DNA of 40,344 bases from Nocardia sp. (GTDB lineage Bacteria; Actinomycetota; Actinomycetes; Mycobacteriales; Mycobacteriaceae). The DNA lies in assembly GCF_025465275.1 (NCBI RefSeq), contig NZ_JAODNK010000037.1, positions 1 to 40,344 of the forward strand, written 5' to 3'. The position numbers were made by a program, and so were the translations under genes. The notes beneath the pieces are model-generated. The model saw only the letters and a list, made by a program, of their open reading frames with translations, was not told the DNA's origin and made no database searches. Shown here piece after piece: positions 25,295-32,887 of this stretch. The number at the start of each line of letters is the position of its first letter. Within the stretch, counting starts at the first letter, position 1.

Positions 25295-26221
25295 GTGCAA
25301 GATAGACCCGTGTCTGGATTTCAGCTGAATGCGGTCCCGGTCCTTTCCCGTACCACCCTGAATCGCGCGGAGACCCTGCGCGCCGATGAGCAGGCCCTGA
25401 AAGAGGGCTGGGCGCAGGCGAAGCTGCTACGGATGAACAAACGCGGCCAGGTCCGCATCGACGAGGGTGCGGTCGTGCTGGAACCGGCCACCGCCCTCGC
25501 CCCCGAACCGGTCCCGGATGCGGTGTTCCTGGGTGTGGACGGCGATCTGCACCTGTGGGCGGTGCGCGACAACGACATCGAGGGCTCGCTCTCGGATCTG
25601 CGTGCCTACGGCGCCACCCTGGAGCTGGACGATTTCGGCACCGGTCTGCTCTCCACCGCCATCGCCCTGCTGAACTGGCATGACAAGGCCCGCTTCAGTG
25701 CCGCCGACGGCACCCCGACCACAGTCACCAGCGCCGGCTGGTCGCGCACCAGCGAATCCGGTAACGAAGAGTTCCCGCGCATCGACCCGGCCATCATCTG
25801 CCTCATTCACGACGGCGCCGACCGCGTCCTGCTCGGCCGTCAGCACACCTGGCCCGAGGGCCTGTTCTCGCTGCTGGCCGGTTTCGTGGAGGCCGGTGAA
25901 TCGCTGGAACGCTGTGTCGAGCGCGAACTGCGCGAGGAGGTCGGCGTCGATGTCCGCGATATCACCTATCTGGGTAGCCAGCCGTGGCCGTTCCCGCGCT
26001 CGCTCATGCTCGGCTTCACCGCCGTCGCCGATCCGGAGCAGCCGCTGACCTTCCACGACGGCGAGATCGTCGAAGCGCACTGGTTCACCCGCGCCGAGGT
26101 CCGCGAGGCGCTCGCGGCCGGCGCCTGGGGCGGCGCGACGAAGACCGATGCGCGCCTGCTGCTGCCCGGCTCCATCTCCATTGCCCGCACGATTGTCGAA
26201 TCCTGGGCTGCCGCAAGCTGA
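25295..26221 (+). CDS. nudC: NAD(H) pyrophosphatase NudC (Nudix)
   Basis: The 308-residue enzyme would hydrolyse NADH to NMNH and AMP; related NudC proteins also remove NAD caps from RNA. The Nudix box is clear: GFVEAGESLERCVEREL then REEVGVDV, near residues 189-213. It is followed by the NADH-specific SQPWPFPRSLMLGF motif. In E. coli NudC a four-cysteine zinc ribbon precedes the Nudix domain. Here the equivalent stretch (about 130-168) has no cysteine pairs, so the zinc site is absent. GTG 25295 is taken as the start; GTG 25310 is possible. Its position between the channel and mycoredoxin matches Rv3199c. A strong terminator follows 9 bp after the stop. Confidence 0.93.
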   Translation: MQDRPVSGFQLNAVPVLSRTTLNRAETLRADEQALKEGWAQAKLLRMNKRGQVRIDEGAVVLEPATALAPEPVPDAVFLGVDGDLHLWAVRDNDIEGSLSDLRAYGATLELDDFGTGLLSTAIALLNWHDKARFSAADGTPTTVTSAGWSRTSESGNEEFPRIDPAIICLIHDGADRVLLGRQHTWPEGLFSLLAGFVEAGESLERCVERELREEVGVDVRDITYLGSQPWPFPRSLMLGFTAVADPEQPLTFHDGEIVEAHWFTRAEVREALAAGAWGGATKTDARLLLPGSISIARTIVESWAAAS

Positions 26222-26230
26222 CCCGGGACG

Positions 26231-26273
26231 AGAAGAAGCCGCACACCCCTCGGATGTGCGGCTTCTTCTTTTT
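26231..26273 (+). terminator. Intrinsic terminator after nudC
   Basis: A perfect 15-bp stem (AGAAGAAGCCGCACA 26231-26245 with its complement at 26255-26269) and a 9-base loop are followed by a T run through 26273. It separates nudC from the convergent mycoredoxin gene. It lacks a T run on the other strand, so it acts mainly for nudC. Confidence 0.93.
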
Positions 26274-26282
26274 CGGGGCGTC

Positions 26283-26534
26283 TCAGCTGATGCTGGCGAG
26301 AGCCTGCTTGACCTGCTTCAGGGTGGGGTTGGTGGCGGTCGAACCATCGCTGTACTTGATGGTCGGCACCACGTGGTTCCCATTGTTGACGCTGCCCACG
26401 AACTCGGCGGCATCCGGGTTCTCTTCGATATCGATCACCGTGTAGGTGATGCCGGACTCGTCGAGTTGGGTCCGGAGGCGTCGGCAGTAACCACACCAGG
26501 TGGTCGAGTACATGGTCAGGTCCGTTGCAGTCAC
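26283..26534 (-). CDS. mrx1: Mycoredoxin (glutaredoxin-like)
   Basis: The 83-residue thioredoxin-fold oxidoreductase uses mycothiol to reduce mixed disulfides. It has the active site WCGYC at 13-17, the VVPTI cis-proline loop and TNPT near the C-terminus. Length and sequence match Mrx1 (Rv3198A). The frame stays open to a GTG at 26588, which would add 18 residues. GTG 26534 is preferred because it gives the usual family length, but neither start has a ribosome site. It is divergent from the SRPBCC gene, and the shared promoter region contains the 22-bp palindrome, so its expression may be linked to the MarR protein encoded nearby. Confidence 0.9.
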   Translation of the reverse strand: MTATDLTMYSTTWCGYCRRLRTQLDESGITYTVIDIEENPDAAEFVGSVNNGNHVVPTIKYSDGSTATNPTLKQVKQALASIS

Positions 26535-26597
26535 GGACTGTGCAACACGGCCCCCGCTGATCGTGTTCCCTCGGCCGGCTGTGATCACGACCGGGGG

Positions 26598-26629
26598 TTG
26601 ACAGAGATTTAGTATGCGCGCATACTAAA
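26598..26629. promoter_or_regulatory. Promoter overlain by a perfect 22-bp palindrome (candidate MarR operator)
   Basis: TTGACA (26598-26603) and CATACT (26621-26626), 17 bp apart, form a good promoter toward the SRPBCC gene. Bases 26608-26629 are a perfect palindrome with half-site TTTAGTATGCG. It covers most of the spacer and the whole -10, and ends three bases before the ATG at 26633. Transcription would start at or next to that ATG, making the mRNA leaderless. Because the site is symmetric, it also presents CATACT toward mycoredoxin. A MarR dimer, encoded by the third gene of the operon, is the natural candidate to bind it. Confidence 0.8.
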
Positions 26630-26632
26630 TTC

Positions 26633-27052
26633 ATGAACATCATCGCAGCAGCCACCGCCACTTCGACCGCCGCTCCCAGCGCCTTCTTCGAGAAGTGGGG
26701 GGATATGGCCACCTGGTCGGAGTGGAACCAGGACACCGAATGGGTGAAGCTCGACGGCCCGTTCGTCCAGAGCGCTACCGGCACCCTCAAGCCCAAGGGC
26801 GGACCCAAGGTTCCGTTCATCGTCGAAAAGCTCACCGATACCGAATTCGTCGATGTTTCCAAGCTCATCGGCGGCCGCCTCACCTTCGCCCACAAGGTCA
26901 CCACCGGTGACCGCACCACCGTTTCCGTCACCGTCAGCATCGACGGCCCACTGCGCTGGTTCTGGACCAAGATCATGGGCGCCGATCTCGCCAAATCCGC
27001 TCAGCCCGACCTGGACGCGCTGGTCGTCGCGGCCGAGGCGGTGCGGGCATGA
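26633..27052 (+). CDS. SRPBCC-superfamily protein
   Basis: The 139-residue helix-grip protein begins MNIIAAATATSTAAPSAFFE and then has KWGDMATWSEWNQD, a pattern of START/polyketide-cyclase-like (SRPBCC) proteins that hold hydrophobic ligands in a cavity. The middle is beta-strand-rich and the last 30 residues look helical (LRWFWTKIMGADLAKSAQ). The ligand is unknown. It is the first gene of a three-gene operon; its stop overlaps the EVE gene start (ATGA). It has no ribosome site, in keeping with leaderless translation from the predicted start point. Confidence 0.82.
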   Translation: MNIIAAATATSTAAPSAFFEKWGDMATWSEWNQDTEWVKLDGPFVQSATGTLKPKGGPKVPFIVEKLTDTEFVDVSKLIGGRLTFAHKVTTGDRTTVSVTVSIDGPLRWFWTKIMGADLAKSAQPDLDALVVAAEAVRA

Positions 27053-27471
27053 GCAAGTACTGGCTCGCCGTCGTCTCTCGTGATCACGTACAGCGCGGCG
27101 TGGAACTCGGTATCGCACAGGCCAATCACGGCAAACGCGCACCGGTGGAACGTATGCAGCCCGGCGACGGATTCGTCTACTACTCACCCCGCACCGGTAT
27201 GCGCGAGGGTGAGGTGCTGAAGGCTTTCACCGCCCTCGGAATCATCGCCGACCAGCCCGTCTGGCAGGCCGAGGATCAGGGCGGCTGCTTCCGCCCCTGG
27301 CGGCGCGCGGTCGACTACGACCGCAGTGCCGAGCAGGTGCCGATCGATTCGCTGCGCGGCGAACTCGACCTGACCAGCACACCCAACTGGGGGATCGTGC
27401 TGCGGCGCGGACTGGTCGAACTGACCGCCCACGATTTCGCCGCCATCTCCCGCGCTATGGTCGGCGAGTGA
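27049..27471 (+). CDS. EVE-domain protein (UPF0310)
   Basis: The 140-residue protein opens with YWLAVVSRDHVQRGVELGIA and continues with HGKRAPVERMQPGDGFVYYSP, the hallmark of the UPF0310/EVE group in the PUA-like superfamily. EVE domains bind modified bases in DNA or RNA, and some serve as sensors in defence systems; this stand-alone version has no fused effector. WGIVLRRGLVELTAHDFAAI forms the C-terminal part. ATGA overlap with the SRPBCC gene and GTGA overlap with the MarR gene show tight coupling. Its job here is not known. Confidence 0.88.
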   Translation: MSKYWLAVVSRDHVQRGVELGIAQANHGKRAPVERMQPGDGFVYYSPRTGMREGEVLKAFTALGIIADQPVWQAEDQGGCFRPWRRAVDYDRSAEQVPIDSLRGELDLTSTPNWGIVLRRGLVELTAHDFAAISRAMVGE

Positions 27472-27950
27472 CGGCGCCCGGTGAGAACAGTGAACCCGCG
27501 CAATTGCTGCACTCCGATTTCGGCGCCGAGGGAAGTCCGGGCTTCTTGCTCTGGCAGGTGACCAACCGCTGGCAGGCCGCCCAGCGGGCAGCCCTGGACC
27601 CCTTCGATCTGACCCACGTCCAGTTCGTACTGCTGGCCGCGCTGACCTGGCTCACCGGCAATGCCGGCGGTGAGCCGGTTATGCAGCGCGATCTGGCCGC
27701 CCAGGCCGCGACCGACCCCATGATGACCTCGCAGGTGCTGCGCGTCCTGGAGAACAAGGGCCTGATCGAACGCCGCGGCCACCCGCACGACCGTCGCGCC
27801 AAATCCCTCGTGCCGACGGAAACCGGTGTGGCCCTGGTGAATCGGGCCATTGTCGCGGTCGAATCCTGTGACCGTGAGTTCTTCGCACCGCTTGGGGAGA
27901 ACACCCCCGCCTTCACCGTCGCCTTGCGCCGACTTCGCGATCGAGGCTGA
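27468..27950 (+). CDS. MarR-family transcriptional regulator
   Basis: This winged-helix dimeric regulator has 160 residues from GTG 27468, overlapping the EVE stop codon. The HTH region is MQRDLAAQAATDPMMTSQVLRVLENKGLIERRGH, here written as consecutive words MQRDLAAQAATDP and MMTSQVLRVLENKGL. It is followed by the wing HDRRAKSLVPTETG. One cysteine (VESCDREFF) lies in the C-terminal dimerisation helix and might sense oxidation. It probably represses its own operon through the 22-bp palindrome at 26608-26629, an inference from autoregulation being typical of this family. Confidence 0.92.
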   Translation: MTAPGENSEPAQLLHSDFGAEGSPGFLLWQVTNRWQAAQRAALDPFDLTHVQFVLLAALTWLTGNAGGEPVMQRDLAAQAATDPMMTSQVLRVLENKGLIERRGHPHDRRAKSLVPTETGVALVNRAIVAVESCDREFFAPLGENTPAFTVALRRLRDRG

Positions 27951-27953
27951 GTA

Positions 27954-27980
27954 ATACGCCGAAATCACAAGGCGGCGTAT
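27954..27980. terminator. Hairpin between convergent marR-type and ltrA-type genes
   Basis: ATACGCCG (27954-27961) pairs with CGGCGTAT (27973-27980) around an 11-base loop, in the 35-bp gap between convergent stops. There is only a short TTT after it on the + strand, so termination is plausible but not strong. Confidence 0.45.
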
Positions 27981-27985
27981 AGGTT

Positions 27986-29242
27986 TCACGCCTCGGCAGC
28001 GCCGGGTTCGTCGCGCGACGGGCGGTGCGGACGGGCGGGACCGGTCCCCGTACGCCATTTGCCGTCGGTGTAGGTCTGCCACAGCAGTGACCAGACGATC
28101 AAAACGAGCACCCCGTACACCGCGCCGATCGGGCCGAGGTGCACGGCGAAGAAACCCAGCCCCACCGCGATCAGCATGCACGGCAGCGGATAGCCGAGGA
28201 TGCTGCGCCAATCGGCACCACTGCGCAGGCCACTCATACCGGTGATCGCGAAATACGCTGCGGCGCCGCCGTACAGCACCCATCCGATGCCCGTCGTCAC
28301 ATGGCCGTCCGCATGCGCGATGGTCATTCCCAGACCCGCCGCCACCGTGGCGATCGCGCCGGTGACCCCGCAGTGCGTCGCCATAATGTGCTGCCATGGC
28401 ACACCGCTGCCCGGATCCACGCCACTCATCAAGCGGGGGATCGCGCCGAACAGGAGGGTCAGCGCCCACAATCCCGCGAGAATCGCGAACGACCCGAAAC
28501 CCAGCACGAGCACCCGCGCCGTCCAGGCCTCCGCGCCAACGGCGTCGATCACCGCGATGACGCCCTCACCGAGCACGATGATCACGTAGAGCCCGAGCCG
28601 TTCCCCGAAATGCTCCGGATCGGCATGCACCGCTTTGATTTTCGGCACCTCGATACCGTCGAAGCGATGTGACCTGCTCAGCCGCCAATCGAGCTTCTGC
28701 TGGGCCTGGGCCAGCATGCGCTCCCCGCTGACCGCGAACATCAGATACAGGTCGATCGTGAGCCCCACCGCCCACCACCAGTACTTCCCCGGTTCGCCCA
28801 CCCACAGCGAGACGATCCACGGCAGTACCCCGACGGTCAGCTGCGCGACCGGCCAGTCGACCACGATGCGCCCGCGCCCCCAGATCTGCGCCGTGCACAG
28901 CCGCAGCACCACATACACCGCCGCGAAAGTGGTCGAATGCCGATCGGGCACACCAGCCACCGCCGCGGCCATCAAGCCGAGCCCCAGCATGGCCGCGAGC
29001 ATCAGCCCCTGATGCGTGTGATCGCGAGCGACATCGCTGTACAGCGTGATGCACGCCCAGGCCGTCCAAAATGCCAGGTACAGGACCAGATACAGCGCGA
29101 ACTCGCCGAGCGAGGGCCCACGATGCAGCAGATGCGTGAGCTGACTGATCCCCGCCACCGCGACCAGGTCGAAGAACAACTCCATCCAGGTCGCATGCCG
29201 ATCATGCGCAGTTGTGCCCTCAGCGGGTGCGTTATTCGCCAC
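27986..29242 (-). CDS. LtrA-family membrane protein
   Basis: The 418-residue integral membrane protein has an N-terminal signature WMELFFDLVAVAGISQLTHL near residues 19-38 and roughly ten hydrophobic segments. It matches the 'low temperature requirement A' family, whose molecular role is not established. The motif DPEHFGERLGLYVIIVLGEG near 191-210 is also typical. The C-terminus ends in a short charged tail. It is convergent with the MarR operon and is not part of the conserved mycobacterial block, so it looks like a local insertion between mycoredoxin and uvrD2. Confidence 0.88.
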   Translation of the reverse strand: MANNAPAEGTTAHDRHATWMELFFDLVAVAGISQLTHLLHRGPSLGEFALYLVLYLAFWTAWACITLYSDVARDHTHQGLMLAAMLGLGLMAAAVAGVPDRHSTTFAAVYVVLRLCTAQIWGRGRIVVDWPVAQLTVGVLPWIVSLWVGEPGKYWWWAVGLTIDLYLMFAVSGERMLAQAQQKLDWRLSRSHRFDGIEVPKIKAVHADPEHFGERLGLYVIIVLGEGVIAVIDAVGAEAWTARVLVLGFGSFAILAGLWALTLLFGAIPRLMSGVDPGSGVPWQHIMATHCGVTGAIATVAAGLGMTIAHADGHVTTGIGWVLYGGAAAYFAITGMSGLRSGADWRSILGYPLPCMLIAVGLGFFAVHLGPIGAVYGVLVLIVWSLLWQTYTDGKWRTGTGPARPHRPSRDEPGAAEA

Positions 29243-29251
29243 GCGGGCACG

Positions 29252-29409
29252 CTAACCCGAGACCTGTCCGCCCGCCGTTAAGCCGCGCGCCGCCACCGCA
29301 CGGCAATGGCCGCTGGCACAGCAGAATCCGGGCCGCCCATCGACGAGCACGGCATCACACGGCTTCCGGGTATCCGCTGCCGACAGAGATCGCACTGTCG
29401 GAGACGCAT
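29252..29409 (-). pseudogene. Possible frameshifted small zinc-binding protein
   Basis: In the 361-bp gap before uvrD2, the minus strand encodes MRLRQCDLCRQRIPGSRV in one frame from ATG 29409. It then encodes DAVLVDGRPGFCCASGHCRA in another frame, ending at 29252. Joined by a single-base shift near 29354-29362, they give a CxxC ... CCxxGHC protein of about 53 residues that looks like a small zinc finger. Alone, neither frame looks complete. It could be a decayed gene, a sequencing error or chance. There is no ribosome site before the ATG. Confidence 0.3.
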
Positions 29410-29603
29410 CGCAGGCAGCGCTGTGCGCGGGCCGCCTGGACCGCAACTCAGTCCGATGACGTTGCATCGGCCCTGCCGCATTGTCCCGGGGTTATGTCTC
29501 GGGCGCTGCGGCCACTCGGCTGGATCGGATTGTCGGTGGGTGCGCGGCGTCGATTCGGGGGTGGGTCGGGCAACGGGCGGGCGGGTTGTCGGACGGCACT
29601 GTC

Positions 29604-31757
29604 ATGATGGTGCGCGTGACTGCCGCCGCAACCCAGCAGGCCAAACTCCGGCTCGACGAACTCGATGCCGAGCAGGCGGCCGCTGTGCGCGCGCCGCGCG
29701 GGCCGGTATGCGTGCTGGCGGGAGCGGGCACGGGCAAGACCCGGACCATCACCCATCGCATTGCGCATCTGGTGTCCGCCGGGCATGTGCGCTCGGATCA
29801 GGTGCTGGCGGTGACCTTCACGGCCCGGGCCGCGGGGGAGCTGCGCAACCGGCTGCGCGCGCTCGGGCTGGGCGGTGACGCCGGTCAGGTACAGGCCCGC
29901 ACCTTCCACGCCGCCGCGCTACGGCAGCTGCGCTACTTCTGGCCGCAGGTGGTCGGCGATGTGCCGTGGAAGCTGCTCGACCGCAAGTTCCCGGTGGTCG
30001 CCCAGGCCGCGGGCCGGGCCGGGCTGGGCACCGACACCGAGACCCTGCGCGATCTGACCAGCGAAATCGAATGGGCCAAGGGCTCACTCATCGCACCGGA
30101 GGATTACGCCGCCGCGGTGGCGCGGCTACAACGCGACGCCCCCTTCGAGGCGTCGAAGGTCGCGGCCGTCTACGCCGGCTACGAATCGGCCAAGGCGACT
30201 TCGGGCGGCATCCTGCTGGACTTCGACGATCTGCTGCTGCACACCGCCGCCGCGCTCGAGGATTACGCCTCGGTCGCCGAGGAGTTCCGGGGCCGCTACC
30301 GCAGCTTCGTCGTCGACGAATATCAGGACGTCACGCCGCTGCAGCAGCGTGTGCTCGACGCCTGGCTCGGCGATCGCGACGATCTGACCGTGGTCGGCGA
30401 CGCCAACCAGACCATCTACTCCTTCACCGGCGCCAGCCCGACCTTCCTGCTGGACTTCTCCCGCCGCTTCCCCGACGCCACGGTCATCCGGCTGGAACGC
30501 GACTACCGCTCCACTCCACAGGTCGTCTCGCTGGCCAATCGGGTGATCGGGGCCGCGCGCGGCCGCATTGCCGGAACTCGGTTGCAATTGATCGGCCAGC
30601 GGCCCGAAGGCCCCGAACCCGGCTTTGCTGAATACGACGACGAGCCCGCCGAGGCCGCCGCCGCCGCGAAAGCCATTGCGGCCCTGCTCGAGAAGGGCAC
30701 CCCGGCTTCCGAGGTCGCCATCCTCTACCGCATCAATGCCCAGTCCGAGGCGTACGAGCAGGCGCTCACCGAGGCGGGCATCCCGTATCAGGTGCGTGGT
30801 GGCGAAGGCTTCTTCAATCGCCCCGACGTCCGCCAGGCCGTGCAGGCGCTGCGCCAGGCCGGCGCTCGCGACTATCTGCCCGATGCCCGCGGCCCCGAAC
30901 TGGTCACCCTGGTGCGTGCCGTACTGGCCCGCCTCGGCCTCACCAATGAGGAACCCGTCGGTGTCCAGGCCCGCGAACGCTGGTCCGCGCTGGTGGCGCT
31001 GGTGGCGCTCACCGAGGAACTGGCCGGCCACGAACCCGAACTCGATCTGCCCGCCCTGCTGCGCGAGCTCGCCGCCCGCGCCGAGGCCCGCCACCCACCG
31101 ACCGTGCAGGGCGTCACCCTGGCCTCGCTGCACGCGGCCAAGGGTCTGGAGTGGGATGCGGTCTTCCTGGTCGGCCTGGCCGACGGCACCCTGCCGATCC
31201 AGCATGTGCTCGGCCCCGACGGCGCGGTCTCCGACGAGGCCGCTCTCGAAGAAGAGCGCCGCCTGCTCTACGTCGGCGTCACCCGGGCCCGGGTGCACCT
31301 CCAATTGTCCTGGGCGCTGGCACGTTCCGAGGGTGGTCGCAAGGTGCGCCGCCGCTCCCGCTTCCTCAACGGCCTGGTCCCCGACGATTCGCCGGCCTCC
31401 CGCATCGCCCAGCACCCCACCGATCGCCGGGGCCCCAAGCGCGTACACCCGACCTGCCGGGTCTGCGGCCGCCCGCTGCTCAATACCCAGGCGACCATGC
31501 TCGGCCGCTGCGCGCGCTGCCCCGCGGATATCGACACCGAACTCCTCACCGCCCTCAAGGAGTGGCGCAAGGAGAAGGCGGACGAGCTCTCGCTGCCGCA
31601 CTTCGTCGTCTTCAGCGATACGACCCTCACCGCCATCGCCGAACAGCGCCCCGCAGACGACGGGGCCCTGGTCTCCATCCCCGGCATCGGCGCCAAGAAG
31701 CTACAGACCTACGGCGCGGACGTCCTGGCCATCATTCGGGCCCGCAGTCAGAGCTGA
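29604..31757 (+). CDS. uvrD2: UvrD2, superfamily 1 DNA helicase
   Basis: The ATP-dependent 3'-5' helicase has 717 residues from ATG 29604 (ATG 29607, GTG 29610 and GTG 29616 are equally possible; no ribosome site). It has Walker [45 protein letters not shown] and [12 protein letters not shown], in order. After the motor comes a tetracysteine module (CRVCGRP ... CARCP, about residues 619-639) and a C-terminal HRDC domain ([16 protein letters not shown] to the end). This architecture is diagnostic of actinobacterial UvrD2, which in mycobacteria is essential for growth. It lies just upstream of whiB7, as in M. tuberculosis. Confidence 0.95.
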   Translation: MMVRVTAAATQQAKLRLDELDAEQAAAVRAPRGPVCVLAGAGTGKTRTITHRIAHLVSAGHVRSDQVLAVTFTARAAGELRNRLRALGLGGDAGQVQARTFHAAALRQLRYFWPQVVGDVPWKLLDRKFPVVAQAAGRAGLGTDTETLRDLTSEIEWAKGSLIAPEDYAAAVARLQRDAPFEASKVAAVYAGYESAKATSGGILLDFDDLLLHTAAALEDYASVAEEFRGRYRSFVVDEYQDVTPLQQRVLDAWLGDRDDLTVVGDANQTIYSFTGASPTFLLDFSRRFPDATVIRLERDYRSTPQVVSLANRVIGAARGRIAGTRLQLIGQRPEGPEPGFAEYDDEPAEAAAAAKAIAALLEKGTPASEVAILYRINAQSEAYEQALTEAGIPYQVRGGEGFFNRPDVRQAVQALRQAGARDYLPDARGPELVTLVRAVLARLGLTNEEPVGVQARERWSALVALVALTEELAGHEPELDLPALLRELAARAEARHPPTVQGVTLASLHAAKGLEWDAVFLVGLADGTLPIQHVLGPDGAVSDEAALEEERRLLYVGVTRARVHLQLSWALARSEGGRKVRRRSRFLNGLVPDDSPASRIAQHPTDRRGPKRVHPTCRVCGRPLLNTQATMLGRCARCPADIDTELLTALKEWRKEKADELSLPHFVVFSDTTLTAIAEQRPADDGALVSIPGIGAKKLQTYGADVLAIIRARSQS

Positions 31758-31782
31758 GCGCAAGCCCGCAAAACTGCTGGTC

Positions 31783-31820
31783 AAAAATAAGTTGTGTGCA
31801 TCCGTATATGTACCTAATGT
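31783..31820 (+). promoter_or_regulatory. Candidate WhiB7-dependent promoter of whiB7
   Basis: An AT tract (AAAAATAA, 31783-31790) directly precedes a -35 TTGTGT (31792-31797). A -10 TAATGT follows at 31815-31820 after a 17-bp spacer. WhiB7 activates promoters by binding sigma-A and contacting an AT-rich element just upstream of the -35 through its AT-hook, so this layout fits autoregulation. The predicted start point is close to 31827-31828, giving a leader of about 580 nt before whiB7. Confidence 0.7.
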
Positions 31821-31902
31821 GGTTCGCATGCACCCGGGAGGACATCCCGGCGCGCATGCGACATTTATCGGCTACGAGCGCAGGACGGGAGGCAACAAGA
31901 AC

Positions 31903-32259
31903 ATGAACAGCATCGTGAACATCACCGCTACCGGTTCCACCGGCTATTTGGCGACGACTCCGGTCGTCTCCGTCATGTCGGCCTCCCGGGGGATCCTCGC
32001 TGTGCAGGGGATTCGTCTGTCCGGCCGTAGTGGCGATCTTGGTCTTCAGGGTTTTGCAACCAAAACCCAAGCGGCACAGACGATCGTCATGAAGCAGGAC
32101 AAGCCCAGCGGTGGCTGGCACCCGGTAGTCGCAGCAGCGGCTCCCGGCATGCACGCAGTCGAGTCGGGAATCAACCCGGCGAATCTGCGGCCAGCCCGCC
32201 TCCGCGATATCCACCTAGCGACCGTGATCAGGAGTCGACACCGAAGTCGACTCGGGTAG
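31903..32259 (+). CDS. Upstream ORF in the whiB7 leader
   Basis: The ORF has 118 codons from ATG 31903, ten bases after GGGAGG. The same frame is open from ATG 31828, which coincides with the predicted transcription start and would give a leaderless 143-residue version. The product (begins MNSIVNITATGSTGYLATTP) matches no family I know. It ends at TAG 32257-32259, only 20 bases before the attenuator stem. Known background: whiB7/wblC leaders carry ORFs whose translation state controls a terminator. Here translation, not the peptide, is probably what matters. The ORF is long for such leaders. A hairpin GAGTCGAC/GTCGACTC (32232-32253) overlaps its end. Confidence 0.5.
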   Translation: MNSIVNITATGSTGYLATTPVVSVMSASRGILAVQGIRLSGRSGDLGLQGFATKTQAAQTIVMKQDKPSGGWHPVVAAAAPGMHAVESGINPANLRPARLRDIHLATVIRSRHRSRLG

Positions 32260-32279
32260 GGGACAACCCCCAGACCTCC

Positions 32280-32321
32280 TGGCCACGGATCGCTTCCAAG
32301 CGAAACCGTGGCCATAGTTTT
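32280..32321 (+). terminator. Attenuator (intrinsic terminator) in the whiB7 leader
   Basis: TGGCCACGG (32280-32288) pairs perfectly with CCGTGGCCA (32306-32314). An inner TCGC/GCGA stem extends the hairpin, and TAGTTTTA follows. It lies 20 bases after the upstream ORF and about 90 bases before the whiB7 start, where transcription would stop unless readthrough is induced. A possible competing strand, GTGGCTGG at 32111-32118, could pair with CTGGCCAC at 32279-32286. Confidence 0.85.
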
Positions 32322-32409
32322 ATCGGCCTCCAGCCACGGCACCGGTTTCGCGGAATACAACGCAACGTCTTCCACAAGACGACCGCTGCACGAGCTGAAG
32401 GAGAACGAC

Positions 32410-32724
32410 GTGTCCACCACGGTTATCCGTGACCGCGTGACATGCCGCAATAACGTGGCCTCGACCCCCCGTATCCGCCGGGGCGTCACCATGACCCTGC
32501 CTTGTCGAGACGGTAACCCCGATCTCTGGTTCGCCGAGAACCCTGCCCAGTTGGAAGAGGCGAAGGTGCTGTGCGCCAGCTGCCCGATCCGGCAGGGTTG
32601 CCTGTCCGCCGCCATCGATCGCGCCGAGCCCTGGGGAGTGTGGGGCGGCGAGATCTTCGACCAGGGTGCGGTCATTGCCCGCAAGCGCCCGCGTGGTCGC
32701 CCGCGCAAGGTCGCGGTGGCATGA
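32410..32724 (+). CDS. whiB7: WhiB7, antibiotic-response iron-sulfur regulator
   Basis: The 104-residue transcription factor induces intrinsic drug-resistance genes on ribosome stress. Its [4Fe-4S] ligands are Cys32, Cys55, Cys58 and Cys64, with an extra Cys12. The WhiB7-specific turn EPWGVWGGEIFDQG and the C-terminal AT-hook KRPRGRPRK are both present. GTG 32410 has a perfect ribosome site (AAGGAG at 32398-32403, six bases away); upstream in-frame codons back to 32308 are in the leader. It lies downstream of uvrD2 as in mycobacteria. Control is likely by its own promoter plus leader attenuation. Confidence 0.97.
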   Translation: MSTTVIRDRVTCRNNVASTPRIRRGVTMTLPCRDGNPDLWFAENPAQLEEAKVLCASCPIRQGCLSAAIDRAEPWGVWGGEIFDQGAVIARKRPRGRPRKVAVA

Positions 32725-32759
32725 CAGGCCTGACGGCCGGGGGTGAAAAAGAACGCATA

Positions 32760-32793
32760 CGACCCGCTTACTTCTCGGTAAGCGGGTCGCTTT
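32760..32793 (+). terminator. Intrinsic terminator after whiB7
   Basis: CGACCCGCTTAC (32760-32771) pairs perfectly with GTAAGCGGGTCG (32778-32789) around TTCTCG, followed by CTTTGCG. The 12-bp stem lies 35 bp past the whiB7 stop and before the convergent ABC1-kinase gene. Confidence 0.85.
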
Positions 32794-32825
32794 GCGTCCA
32801 GGGTCTGAAAGCCGCTGTGCAGCGT

Positions 32826-32887
32826 GGTATTTCAGGCGGTGCGGTATTTCAGGCGGTGTGGTATTTCAGCTCGCGGTGCGGTATTCC
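32826..32887. repeat. Short tandem repeat at the 3' end of the ABC1 kinase gene
   Basis: Units GGTATTTCAGGCGGTGC (32826-32842) and GGTATTTCAGGCGGTGT (32843-32859) are followed by a longer variant 32860-32879 and a partial GGTATTCC 32880-32887. The third unit contains the kinase stop codon (TCA at 32866-32868), so the repeat seems to have grown out of the coding end into the intergenic space. Confidence 0.8.

Noticed and set aside
30625..31902. Long + frame running through uvrD2 into the whiB7 leader
   Set aside because: The part inside uvrD2 is an out-of-frame shadow rich in Pro, Arg and Ser. Only its 3' end (31828 or 31903 to 32259) has independent start signals.
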